Below are positions 17,877-26,900 of a stretch of 64,000 nucleotides of DNA, piece after piece. This stretch comes from Aldehydirespirator sp965220345 (GTDB lineage Bacteria > Actinomycetota > Acidimicrobiia > Acidimicrobiales > Aldehydirespiratoraceae): positions 1,364,001-1,428,000 of the forward strand of contig OZ244822.1 of assembly GCA_965220345.1 (NCBI GenBank), in the 5' to 3' direction. The number at the start of each line of letters is the position of its first letter. Positions within the stretch are counted from its first letter, which is position 1. A model generated the notes under the pieces. It saw only the letters and a list, made by a program, of their open reading frames with translations. It was not told the DNA's origin and did not search any database. The translations under genes were made by a program, and so were the position numbers.

Positions 17877-17977
17877 TGTGAGCTACGCCTCACATTTGAG
17901 CTATTGTGAGCTACACCTCACATTTGAGCTATTGTGAGTTATGCCTCACATTCCTGTGGTGTGACTTTCACCTCACA
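17877..17977. promoter_or_regulatory. array of four tandem palindromic operators TGTGAG-N6-CTCACA
   Basis: Four 18-bp palindromes at 17877-17894, 17905-17922, 17933-17950 and 17960-17977 (the last with TGTGAC as left arm). Spacing is 28, 28 and 27 bases. They fill the space between the divergent metallophosphoesterase and XRE genes. Regular repetition of a perfect dyad next to a helix-turn-helix gene is a typical sign of autoregulated cooperative binding. Confidence 0.85.
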
Positions 17978-17998
17978 TTTTTCCTGTAAGATGCCGAC

Positions 17999-18304
17999 AT
18001 GACTACTCATTCCTGCCCCACCACCAAGTATCCACGCGCTGACACAGCGACCACCACGCGCATGGGGCGCACTCTCCGCTCAATGCGGCGCGAACTCGGC
18101 TTGACACAAGCAGAGACAGCTCGTCGTGCAGGGATGTCCCGAGAGTCCGTTTCCATGATTGAGAGGGGACGTAGTACACAGTCGGGGACACTGCTCAACC
18201 TTCTGCATGTGCTGGGTTATCACCTAGCCTTCCTTCCCTACACGCCAGAAGAAGAGGCTCTGGTTGAGCGTGACCAGATGCGGCATCGCATCAATCCAAC
18301 CTAG
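17999..18304 (+). CDS. XRE-family helix-turn-helix regulator
   Basis: A 101-residue DNA-binding protein. The HTH is clear: LRSMRRELGLTQAETARRAGMSRESVSMIERGRSTQSGTLLNLLHVLG, similar to HipB-like antitoxins. A 20-residue polar N-terminal extension precedes it, and an internal ATG at 18062 is an alternative start. A TAAGAT -10-like box ends six bases before the ATG, suggesting a leaderless transcript. It is the likely binder of the palindromes upstream. No HipA-like toxin follows; the next gene, 314 bases on, is an AAA ATPase. Confidence 0.8.
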   Translation: MTTHSCPTTKYPRADTATTTRMGRTLRSMRRELGLTQAETARRAGMSRESVSMIERGRSTQSGTLLNLLHVLGYHLAFLPYTPEEEALVERDQMRHRINPT

Positions 18305-18337
18305 CGATGATCTGGTCGCTCCAAGTATTTATGGGGA

Positions 18338-18371
18338 GGCAGCTTGCTGGGAGAGGCAGCTTGCTGGGAGA
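18338..18371. repeat. 17-bp tandem duplication GGCAGCTTGCTGGGAGA x2
   Basis: Two exact contiguous copies in the 313-base gene-free stretch between the XRE and AAA ATPase genes. Apart from this and the 20-bp array at 18524, I see nothing coding there. Confidence 0.85.
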
Positions 18372-18523
18372 GCCAGCCCCGCCAGATGCTTGGGGGACAC
18401 ATCGCTTTTCGATACGAGGCTGCGTACCAGGAAGACCCGACTAATACGCCCATCTCGGTAACTGCCCCTCTAACCAACGATGCTTACAATGGCGGTGCCC
18501 GACCGCTCAGCATCTGCCTGGAT

Positions 18524-18603
18524 TAGTGCGGACAAGTCATGCGTAGTGCGGACAAGTCATGCGTAGTGCGGACAAGTCATGCGTAGTGCGGACAAATAGT
18601 GTG
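18524..18603. repeat. 4 x 20-bp tandem repeat TAGTGCGGACAAGTCATGCG upstream of AAA ATPase
   Basis: Three exact contiguous copies at 18524, 18544 and 18564 plus a decayed fourth at 18584-18603. The array ends 14 bases before the ATG of the AAA ATPase gene, with a TAGTAT -10-like box at 18604-18609 in between. The position suggests an operator or activator-binding array for that gene. There are no spacers, so it is not a CRISPR. Confidence 0.85.
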
Positions 18604-18617
18604 TAGTATGAACGGTA

Positions 18618-19892
18618 ATGGAGAATCCTTTCACGCCTGATTTTGGTTGTCGTCCGTCACGTATGGTCGGCTCAAACCCGATTTTGAGCAGGGTAGCTGC
18701 CACATTAGCAAGTGGTCCCTTGAGACCTGACTTCACGCGACTGCTGCTGGGTCCACGAGGTTCTGGTAAGACGGTGTTGCTGTATGAGATCGCAGAGAGC
18801 GCTGCACGCAACGGGTATTTCGTAGTGTTGGTCGATGCCTCCACTCCTGGACTGCCAGAACGCATCGCGGCAGGGATTGCAGAAACAAAAAGAGTTCATC
18901 CCACACTCAACATCCCCAACAGGCGCCGCCTGTCGGGGATTCACATAGGTCCAGTGGGATTCAATTTTCAGACAGTACCAGACCCTGAACCTAAGGAAGG
19001 GTTGAAACAACATCTACTAGGGATAGCAGCATGGGCAGAGCAGCATGACACTCGTGCAGTCCTCATCGTTGATGAAGTTCATGCAGGCGAACGCGAAGAG
19101 TTGCGGCGTTTAGCCTCAGAGGTGCAAGCCATAACGAAGGGTATGGAGCTGCCGTTGGCGCTGGTTGCAGCTGGTCTTACAGAGATGACGCACACAGTGC
19201 TGCGCGACAAGAAAATGACCTTCTTCCACAGATGCCATCGTGATCATGTTCCTCTCCTAACTCATGACGAAGCTTGGAATGGATTGAGAACTATCATCAA
19301 CGAGGCACAAGGCGAAATCACCCCGGATGCGCTTGATGTGATGGCAGAAGCGCTCGACGGGAGTCTCCCGTATCATCTGCAAAGCTTGGGGCATCATGCT
19401 TGGGTGATGGCGGGAGCACCGACACAACCCATTGATGCTGATGTGGCTGCATCCGCTTTGAAACAAGCCAGCAAGGATCTAGCCGAACGAATCGTGGAGC
19501 CCATGTGGCACGATCTGTCGGACAAAGACCAGATGTATCTAGCCGCTGTAGCAGCCAACGCAGGTAACACCACCCCTTCTGAAATCGCAGAAACCATGGC
19601 GATGGTGTTCAGTAGGAAAGAATTACGCCGATCAGAATCTCGTCTAGAAGCGGCCGGGCATATCGAAGTAACCACCAGCGGCAGGATCGTGATGCAAGGT
19701 CCGTTGACCGTAGAAGCACTCCACAAGCTCGAAGAACTAGAAGCGAGATACGAAACTCGAAAAACTTCGCGTCCTTACCCGGTCACCGTCCCATCCAGAA
19801 CGCTTTCACGATGCAACTCATATATGCCACGCGTACAAGCTCACTGTGTGCTACCGCGGGGGCATAAAGGCGGGCACCGCTCCAGAATATGA
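18618..19892 (+). CDS. AAA ATPase with winged-helix and C-terminal Cys/His tail
   Basis: A 424-residue P-loop ATPase of the archaeal/STAND-like or ORC-like type. Walker A is GPRGSGKT (residues 45-52) and Walker B is VLIVDEVH. A helical region is followed by a probable winged-helix domain (about 300-385: MYLAAVAANAGNTTPSEIAETM...SRLEAAGHIEVTTSGRIV). The last 30 residues, CNSYMPRVQAHCVLPRGHKGGHRS, form a Cys/His-rich motif seen at the ends of some phage and actinobacterial proteins. Role unknown; a regulatory or defence function is possible. A -10-like box ends eight bases before the ATG, so the mRNA may be leaderless. Confidence 0.8.
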   Translation: MENPFTPDFGCRPSRMVGSNPILSRVAATLASGPLRPDFTRLLLGPRGSGKTVLLYEIAESAARNGYFVVLVDASTPGLPERIAAGIAETKRVHPTLNIPNRRRLSGIHIGPVGFNFQTVPDPEPKEGLKQHLLGIAAWAEQHDTRAVLIVDEVHAGEREELRRLASEVQAITKGMELPLALVAAGLTEMTHTVLRDKKMTFFHRCHRDHVPLLTHDEAWNGLRTIINEAQGEITPDALDVMAEALDGSLPYHLQSLGHHAWVMAGAPTQPIDADVAASALKQASKDLAERIVEPMWHDLSDKDQMYLAAVAANAGNTTPSEIAETMAMVFSRKELRRSESRLEAAGHIEVTTSGRIVMQGPLTVEALHKLEELEARYETRKTSRPYPVTVPSRTLSRCNSYMPRVQAHCVLPRGHKGGHRSRI

Positions 19893-19946
19893 ACATCATC
19901 GTCACAAGCCGCAACAAAGCACTCCAAGATCAGGGGTGATGCTTAG

Positions 19947-22703
19947 TTAGTCGTTGTCTTTGATGGTTAAGACGGGTTGTTTGTCGCTGATGTGTACGCC
20001 GCCTGTGGGTTCTGATAATACGATTGTGAATGTTTCATCTGGTTCTTTGATGCGATCATTCAACGCGTATATCAAACCCATATTTAAAGTCACACCCGGC
20101 CTGAAAGACACAGTTGAGGTCCGTAACACGAAATCCTGGCCTGCTGTCGCATATCCAGTACCTGTACCAAGTATCCCAGGAGTGTACTTAACTGTCACCT
20201 GTTCACTAGAAGGCTTGCTCAACCTGAAACGAACAAGATAAAACGGACTCCGACCCTCAACATAAGTAGCCTCCTCCACAGAAATCGTAACCACATCTGC
20301 AGGCGGCGGCGGTGATGGTGGTGGGTTGTCATCATCTGAGACCGTTACTGTTGCTGAAGATGCTGAAGAGTCCACATCGTAAGCAGCGCTGTTGACTACT
20401 GTGACGGTTATTGAGCCGTCGGCTTCGTCAGTGTTGTCGTTGCTGGTTGCGATGGTGAGTGTGGTGGTGCCGTCGGTTCCGATTGTGATTGTGCGGTGGC
20501 CGGTGGTGACTGCGTAGTTGCCGTTAGCTGTGATGTTCACTGATACGTCTAGTGCTGCTGCTGGTGCGGGGGTTGCGGTGAGCGTGAAGGTTGCGTTGTC
20601 GCCTTCGGTTATGTCGCTGTTAGCGGTGATAGCAATCTCAGGAGTAGCTGGCACAGGGTCAACAGGCGGCACTGGGTCAACCGGTGGTGTGGTTTCGGGT
20701 TCGTTTTGGGTTTGGTCTGTTACAGAATCTTCGGTTTGCGGTGGCGGGTTTGCTGCTAATGCGGTGAGTGCTTCTGCGACTGGGTTCCAGCGGATACGCC
20801 AGTAGGTTTGCGCGTATTTTTGTGCTTCAGTCGCGGTCATGGGGGTGCCAGTGAACCCAGGTACGGTTTCTCCGAAGGCTAGGAGTACTCGTTTCCAACG
20901 GTTTACGTGTGCAGCACCGTTTTGGGTTTCTGCTGCATAGCCTTGCACATCAGCTATCAAGCTTTGTGGGACTGTGTAGCTAGGGGTTTTTATTGTGTCG
21001 CCGTTTTCGCTTTGGGGTTGAACCGTTTCTGAGTCCTGCGCTTGTGGTGGTGGGGCTGCTTCTAGCGCGGTGAGTGCTGTGACTACTGGGTTCCAGCGGG
21101 TCCAGCCTTTGTCTGCGTAGGTTTGCGCTTCAGCAGCAGTCATGGATGCTCCCGTGAACCCGGGCACGGTTTCGCCGAAAGCGACCAGTACACGTTTCCA
21201 ACGATTCACATGCTCGTCACCGTTGGATGTTTCAGCCGCATAAGAACGAACATCATCAACAAGACTTTGCGGTACCGTTTCTAAGCTGGTGATAGTGTCT
21301 TGGCCTCCTGCGACGACATAAACCGGTGAAATACCATACAGCGGAAATATGAAATGTGAGGAACCCGATTGTACATTAATCGGTTTAGCAATGCCGGAAT
21401 TAGTTAAGGAAGAGTCCCCGGCAATCACTCTACTTCCGCCAAGTGAGGTTCCATTGCCACTCCTGCCATTAGTTTGCGTGCCTGTCCAAACACCTCGTAG
21501 ACTGTTGGTGTAATCGTAGTTATGCGCCGATCCTTGCTCGTTGCGTCGGTTGCTCACTAAATAGTTTTCCCAGGCATTCGACCAGAAACCCATCCTGTCG
21601 GTGTTGCTGTAGTCTTGGCTTACACGTAGTCCATTCAGCCAGTACACTGGCGCTGCGATATCACCAGGCCGCATCAGTGTGTGAACACGAGCATGCACTG
21701 TGGGTGTTGATGCTACTGCCCGATATTTTGACGCGTGTTCTCGTATTGCTATATGACCACGACGTGCTGCGTTTTGCACGAAAGCGTCGTAATCCGCGAT
21801 GTCTGCTGATGAGCCGTCACGACCTGTTGATGTTATAAACAACAACCGGAATCTGTCGCCCGATCCTATGCCGTCAGGGATCAGCGGCCAATTCTGGGGC
21901 ACCGCCTGCTGGCTGTTCACAGGGACCTTCGCCCACTCACGCAGATCGGTGATCGCGTCGGCTTGGGCAACATTTGGTGGGTTGGGGTTTTTGATGCACC
22001 ATTGCACATAGCCGGTTTCTTTGATGCCGAGGTTACGAAAGAAGCTTCGCATGAACTGTTTATGAACCCCAAATTGGCCAGGAGTATCAAAACATATGCT
22101 ATCAACATGAGTTCCAGAACGTTTCGGCATTGTTGATATACCGTCAGTGAAAGACGGCCATGCTACGTCCCTTTTTTGTGCTGAGTTTCCGTTAACGTCT
22201 CTAGGGATCATAGTCAAACCGAAGCTTTTCGACCCATGATCTTTATAGATAGTCTCGCTGCCGCCAGCTAGCAGCGCATCAAGCTGGATTTCCTCGGTGT
22301 GGTAGTAGGTACGGGCTACTCCTACACATGAACGTGGGTTTGGGTGACTTGTTGTCTTACCTTCGAAAGTGAAAGTCACCGGGTCTAGATAGTGGCCTCC
22401 TTCGCATCGGTTTGTGTTGCTGGTGTTTTTGTTCGGGTTTTTGGCTTGCAGCGATACCGACCAAACACGATCTGCTTTCACTTCGCAACGCAATTCTTCA
22501 GCATCAGACTGCGTTCCTGTGCAATCCGCTACATAGTTAGAGTAATTCACTAACCATTGTGGTAGGTAGCGTACGCCGTTGGGTTGGGTTCGCCATCCGC
22601 CTTGCGCTACAGCAGGAGCGACAGACACAACCCCCAACAAAGCAGCCACAAGCGCACCAGCTACAAAACAACCCCCAACACGCCACCCGAGCCGTCGACA
22701 CAT
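19947..22703 (-). CDS. large secreted Calx-beta surface protein
   Basis: A 918-residue exported protein. The signal peptide (GGCFVAGALVAALLGVVSVAPAVAQ) is followed by an unassigned region to about residue 470 with Cys pairs and Tyr/Asn-rich segments. Then come two copies of a roughly 75-residue repeat containing VNRWKRVLVAFGETVPGFTG and TAAEAQTYA..W.RWNP. A Pro-rich linker leads to two Calx-beta domains (ITEGDNATFTLTA...VTVSDDD; EEATYVEGRSPFYLVRF...LTIKDND). Calx-beta domains bind Ca2+ in adhesion proteins, so a surface adhesin or matrix role is inferred. ATG 22703 is the start in the present frame; a strong ribosome-binding site and ATG lie further upstream across a C12 tract. Confidence 0.8.
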   Translation of the reverse strand: MCRRLGWRVGGCFVAGALVAALLGVVSVAPAVAQGGWRTQPNGVRYLPQWLVNYSNYVADCTGTQSDAEELRCEVKADRVWSVSLQAKNPNKNTSNTNRCEGGHYLDPVTFTFEGKTTSHPNPRSCVGVARTYYHTEEIQLDALLAGGSETIYKDHGSKSFGLTMIPRDVNGNSAQKRDVAWPSFTDGISTMPKRSGTHVDSICFDTPGQFGVHKQFMRSFFRNLGIKETGYVQWCIKNPNPPNVAQADAITDLREWAKVPVNSQQAVPQNWPLIPDGIGSGDRFRLLFITSTGRDGSSADIADYDAFVQNAARRGHIAIREHASKYRAVASTPTVHARVHTLMRPGDIAAPVYWLNGLRVSQDYSNTDRMGFWSNAWENYLVSNRRNEQGSAHNYDYTNSLRGVWTGTQTNGRSGNGTSLGGSRVIAGDSSLTNSGIAKPINVQSGSSHFIFPLYGISPVYVVAGGQDTITSLETVPQSLVDDVRSYAAETSNGDEHVNRWKRVLVAFGETVPGFTGASMTAAEAQTYADKGWTRWNPVVTALTALEAAPPPQAQDSETVQPQSENGDTIKTPSYTVPQSLIADVQGYAAETQNGAAHVNRWKRVLLAFGETVPGFTGTPMTATEAQKYAQTYWRIRWNPVAEALTALAANPPPQTEDSVTDQTQNEPETTPPVDPVPPVDPVPATPEIAITANSDITEGDNATFTLTATPAPAAALDVSVNITANGNYAVTTGHRTITIGTDGTTTLTIATSNDNTDEADGSITVTVVNSAAYDVDSSASSATVTVSDDDNPPPSPPPPADVVTISVEEATYVEGRSPFYLVRFRLSKPSSEQVTVKYTPGILGTGTGYATAGQDFVLRTSTVSFRPGVTLNMGLIYALNDRIKEPDETFTIVLSEPTGGVHISDKQPVLTIKDND

Positions 22704-22704
22704 G

Positions 22705-22785
22705 CTAACAACCCCGCGGGGGGGGGGGGCAGCCAGCATCAACAAATCTCAACCAACCCCCAAAACGCTTCACCACACCGGTCAT
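22705..22785 (-). CDS. leader reading frame of the Calx-beta protein, out of frame at present
   Basis: ATG at 22785 has a perfect AGGAGG six bases upstream (22792-22797), the best initiation signal in the area. The frame reads MTGVVKRFGGWLRFVDAGC, then runs through a 12-C tract and stops at TAG, three bases ahead of the ATG of the surface-protein gene. With one base fewer, or two more, in the tract it would continue in frame into the signal peptide. It may be a phase-variable N-terminus or a coupled leader peptide. Confidence 0.55.
   Translation of the reverse strand: MTGVVKRFGGWLRFVDAGCPPPPRGC
22718..22729. repeat. G12 (C12 on coding strand) homopolymer tract
   Basis: Twelve consecutive G on the + strand, lying between the strong upstream start (22785) and the signal peptide of the Calx-beta surface protein. 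Such tracts change length by slipped-strand mispairing. Confidence 0.9.
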
Positions 22786-23056
22786 AACAAACCTCCTAAA
22801 CAGCCCCCACCAAAACAGGCAGGAACCACTACTATCCATAATAAACCCAACCCTACCACACCCCAACCCCAAACACGCAACGGGAGCACGGGACCAACCA
22901 GAAGCAGCCACAAGGGCAGGTCTGATGCGACCTGTCGGGTGGCTAGTTCTCCTGAGGCTGCGGTCAAGCACTTTCGACATCTGAGCTATGCGGACAGTCC
23001 TAGACGCTCAAGCAGAGCCCGTGAACCCGTTAACAACGAAGGCGTTTCTACGCTTT
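22786..23056. other. upstream region of the surface-protein gene
   Basis: About 270 bases between the surface-protein leader and the cysQ-like gene. The - strand carries the AGGAGG ribosome-binding site at 22792-22797. The rest is C/A-rich on the + strand; an open frame on the - strand back to 22980 is of unusual composition and I do not call it. Presumably it contains the promoter. Confidence 0.4.
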
Positions 23057-23839
23057 TCAGTGAAGGGCGTGCAGGATTGGGTCGGCTAGTTCGGGTCTAC
23101 AGATCACCAGATCAGGCAGGTAAGGGTCGGCCTGGTTATAGCGAAGGGGCGAGCCATCAACCCGGCTAGCTGCAAAGCCTGCGGCCTCAGCTACTGCAAC
23201 GGGAGCGCATGAGTCCCACTCGTATTGGCCGCCAGTATGCACATACATGTCGGCCTCCCCGGAAACTACTGCCATTGCCTTGGCACCTGCTGAACCCAGC
23301 GGAGTGATCTCCGCATCCAGCGCGACTGCTACAGCATGAGCTTTTTGAGTGACGCGTTTACGTGACACCACCATCCGAGCGGGACCGTTGCGCCTTGCGG
23401 GCATCGCTGGCGGATCAGCCGTCGAGAACACCAGCCCCAAAGCTGGCAGCGCCACCGCTCCCACCACGGGACGATGGTCGATGACTAGCGCCACATGAAC
23501 CGCCCAGTCCACACGAGGCGGCCAGCAATATTGCTCGGTGCCATCAAGCGGGTCGATCACCCAGACACGCTCGGCATTGAGTCGTGACGAGTCGTCGTCG
23601 CCTTCCTCAGATAGCACAGCGTCGCCGGGACGCGCCGCAGCTAACTGTTGCGCCAGCAGTTCATGAGCTTGCCTGTCACCTTCAAGCCCTAACTCTGGGC
23701 CGATTATCCCATGAGCGTTTAGCCGCGCTCGCAGTTCCACTAGCAACGTGCCAGCGGTGTTCGCTAATTCTGCAGCTAAGCGGTGGTCGTCTAGAGTTGG
23801 TTCTGCAGCGCTCAAACTGCCGTCATTGCTGCTACTCAA
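23057..23839 (-). CDS. inositol monophosphatase / CysQ-like phosphatase
   Basis: A 260-residue Mg-dependent phosphatase of the IMPase superfamily. The metal-binding motifs are VLSEEGDDD, WVIDPLDGTEQY and, in the C-terminal half, YEWDSCAPVAVAEAAG. The short insert structure and the N-terminus resemble CysQ, the 3'-phosphoadenosine 5'-phosphate phosphatase that clears a by-product of sulfate assimilation. Inositol phosphate as substrate cannot be excluded. The start appears to be TTG; no better codon precedes the conserved region. Next gene on the same strand is kgd's 3' neighbour, 80 bases away. Confidence 0.8.
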   Translation of the reverse strand: MSSSNDGSLSAAEPTLDDHRLAAELANTAGTLLVELRARLNAHGIIGPELGLEGDRQAHELLAQQLAAARPGDAVLSEEGDDDSSRLNAERVWVIDPLDGTEQYCWPPRVDWAVHVALVIDHRPVVGAVALPALGLVFSTADPPAMPARRNGPARMVVSRKRVTQKAHAVAVALDAEITPLGSAGAKAMAVVSGEADMYVHTGGQYEWDSCAPVAVAEAAGFAASRVDGSPLRYNQADPYLPDLVICRPELADPILHALH

Positions 23840-23919
23840 AGAGTTGAGGTCAACGTCGGGGCTGTGACCGCGTCTAGGGCTGCTAGGGCTGTGGCTGTCG
23901 GTGCTGTCGTGGAGCGGTT

Positions 23920-26900
23920 TCAGGCCAGCACCGCCGCGTTGAGAAGGTCTTGCTGTTCTTGAGCATGCACGGTGGGGCTACCACCTGCGGGACTGCCCGA
24001 TTCGGGTCGACTGACTCGGCGGATGCTGTAGCCATCGCCGTGAGCCTCATAGAGCCGCCCCTTGACAGCGTTCCAGGCACCCATGTTCTCGGGTTCTTCT
24101 TGCAGCCAGATGATCTCCGACGCATTCGGATAGCGGCGAAGTTCGTAGTCCACCGCCCCATAAGGCCACGGATAAAGCTGCTCAATACGACACACCGCTA
24201 GGGGAGCGGAGTGCTCATCGCGTAGTTCCATAGCCGCATAAGCCACTTTGCCGCTGCAAAAAATCACCCGAGTAACGGTTTCGGCATCAAGAGTTCCTGC
24301 TTCGGTGGCTGGGTCGCCCAGAACCTCTTCGAATGTGCCCGAGGAAAGCTCATTCACCTTTGAGCGTGCAGACTTGGTGCGCAGCAGCGACTTGGGCGTG
24401 AACACGATCATCGGCTTACGCACACGATGGATCATCTGGCGCCGCAGTAGATGGAAATACTGCCCTGATGTGGTCGGCTGGCAGACATGCATGTTGTCCT
24501 CTGCAGCCAAAGTCAGAAATCGCTCAATGCGTGCCGAGGAGTGCTCGGGGCCTTGGCCTTCCATGCCGTGAGGCAACAGCAACACGATGCCGCAGTTTTG
24601 CCCCCATTTGTCTTCTGCGGCCACGATGAACTGATCAATGATGATCTGAGCACCGTTAGCGAAGTCCCCGAACTGGGCTTCCCACATCACCAGAGCCTCA
24701 GGTTTTGCGACTGCATAGCCATACTCAAAACCCAAAGCGGCATACTCCGACAGCAGCGAGTCATAGATCCATAGCTGCGTGTCGGGTCCGCACAGTTTTG
24801 CCAGCGGCACATGCTCCTCGCCGGTCAGGTAGTCCACCAGAGTCGAATGACGATGCGAGAAGGTGCCTCGGCGGCTGTCTTGGCCGCTGAGTCGCACAGT
24901 GACATCTTCAAGCAGCAGCGAACCGAAAGCCATAGCTTCGCCGACACCCCAGTCAAGTTCACCTTTGTTGAAGTCTTGGTTGCGTTGCTCGAACTGACGA
25001 GCCAACTTGGGATGGAGAGTAAAACCTTCGGGAACAGTGTTGAGTGTCCCAAAGACACGCTTCACAGTGACTGAGTCAATAGCAGTGCGCACATGAGGCA
25101 TCACGCCGAGAGGTTCCGGTGGTTGTCGAGCTCTAAGGTTCTGGCCGCCTGAAGCGTCGCGTGTCTCATCTAAAGCGGCCTGAAGCTGCTCGCGATATTC
25201 CTCAAGCGAGGCATCCGCTTCGGCTTCGCTAATATCGCCCCGCTTGAGCAGCGACTCACGGTATTGGGTGCGCACCGAGGGTTTGGCATCAATGCGGCGA
25301 TACATCTCCGGCAGTGTGTAGCTGGGGTCATCCGCTTCGTTGTGGCCGTGACGGCGGTAGCAGACCATATCGATCACGGCATCTTTGTTGAAGCGCTGAC
25401 GGTAGGCAAAAGCCATGCGAGCCACCCGCACGCAAGCCTCAGGATCGTCACCGTTGACATGAAAGATCGGCGCACCCACCATTTTGGCGACGTCGGTGGA
25501 GTATTGAGTGGAGCGCGCGGCATCGGGTGTGGTGGTAAAACCGAGCTGGTTGTTGATCACTAGATGGATGGTGCCACCGACGCGGTAACCGTCGATAAGG
25601 CTCAGGTTGAAAGTTTCCGCAACCACGCCTTGGCCCGCGAAAGCAGCGTCACCGTGAACTAGCAGCGGCAGCACTGCATAGGTGCCGTAGCTGCCTGAGT
25701 TGCTGATGTTGTCTAGGCGAGCTCGTGCCATGCCCACAACTACCGGGTCTACTGCTTCAAGGTGTGACGGGTTGGCTGCCAACTCCACTAGCAGATGATT
25801 GCCTGAGGGGCTTTCGTAGGCGGCTATCTGGCCTAAGTGATACTTAACATCACCGCTGCCTTGGATTTGATCTTCGGTGATGGCTCCCTCAAACTCTTTG
25901 AACAGTTCGTGATAGGTCTTACCCACCAAATTGACCAGCACATTGAGTCGTCCCCGATGTGCCATACCCATGACCACTTCGGCCAGAGGCGCATCAGCTG
26001 CACATGTCAGCAGAGCATCAAGAAGCGGAATGGCTGACTCGGCACCTTCAAGGCCGAAGCGCTTCTGACCGACGTATTTGGTACCCAAAAAACTTCCAAG
26101 AGCTTCTGCGGCGTTGAGTTGGCTAAGAATGCGCTGCTGGTCATCGGATTTGAGCGCAGTGTCGGCACCTTCGATTCGTTCTTGTATCCAGCGTTTCTCT
26201 GCGGGATTCTGGATGTGCATGTATTCCACACCGACGGTGCGGCAATAGGCATCACGCAGCACGCCGAGTAGGTCGCCGAGTTTCATGCGGAGCTTCGTCC
26301 CTACGGTGGCGTAGATTCCGGTGTCGCTGCCGGTCAAAAACTCGCGGTCTAGGTCCCAGATTGTTAGCCCGTAGGTGGCAGGGTCAAGCTCGGCGTGCAT
26401 TTCTGGCGCTTCATCGCGCAAAGGGTTGAGATCAGCGATTAGATGTCCCCGCACCCGATACTGGTTTATCAGCTGGTTGACCTTGGCCTGCTTTTCGAGC
26501 ATTGCGGCTTCACGGTCCACTGGGTTAAAGTCGCGCCGCCACTTCACCGCTTCATAGGGGATGTGCAGCGATCTGAAGATCGCTCTGTAGAAGTCGTTGG
26601 CACCTAACAGCAGGTCGTGTACTTGTTGCAAGAACATTCCCGATTCAGCACCTTGGATAACCCGATGGTCATAGGTGCTGCTGATCGTCACTAGCTTGCT
26701 GACACCCAGGTCAGCTAGCACTGACGGATCCGCTGCTTCGTACTCGGTGGGGAATGCCAGCGCACCCACACCAACGATCGTGCCTTGGCCGGACATCAGC
26801 CGTGGCACCGATTGCCTGGTGCCGATAGTGCCCGGATTGGTGACGGTGACGGTGACACCCTGCAGGTCTTCGGGTTGTATTGCGTTAGTGCGAACTTTGA

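Noticed and set aside
18524..18603. Possible CRISPR array
   Set aside because: Units are contiguous 20-bp tandem repeats without spacers, and no cas genes are near. The same applies to 28551-28590 and 42109-42189.
22786..22980. Upstream extension of the surface-protein leader frame to 22980
   Set aside because: The strong AGGAGG-ATG at 22797-22783 marks the start; the upstream part is of odd composition and lacks initiation signals.
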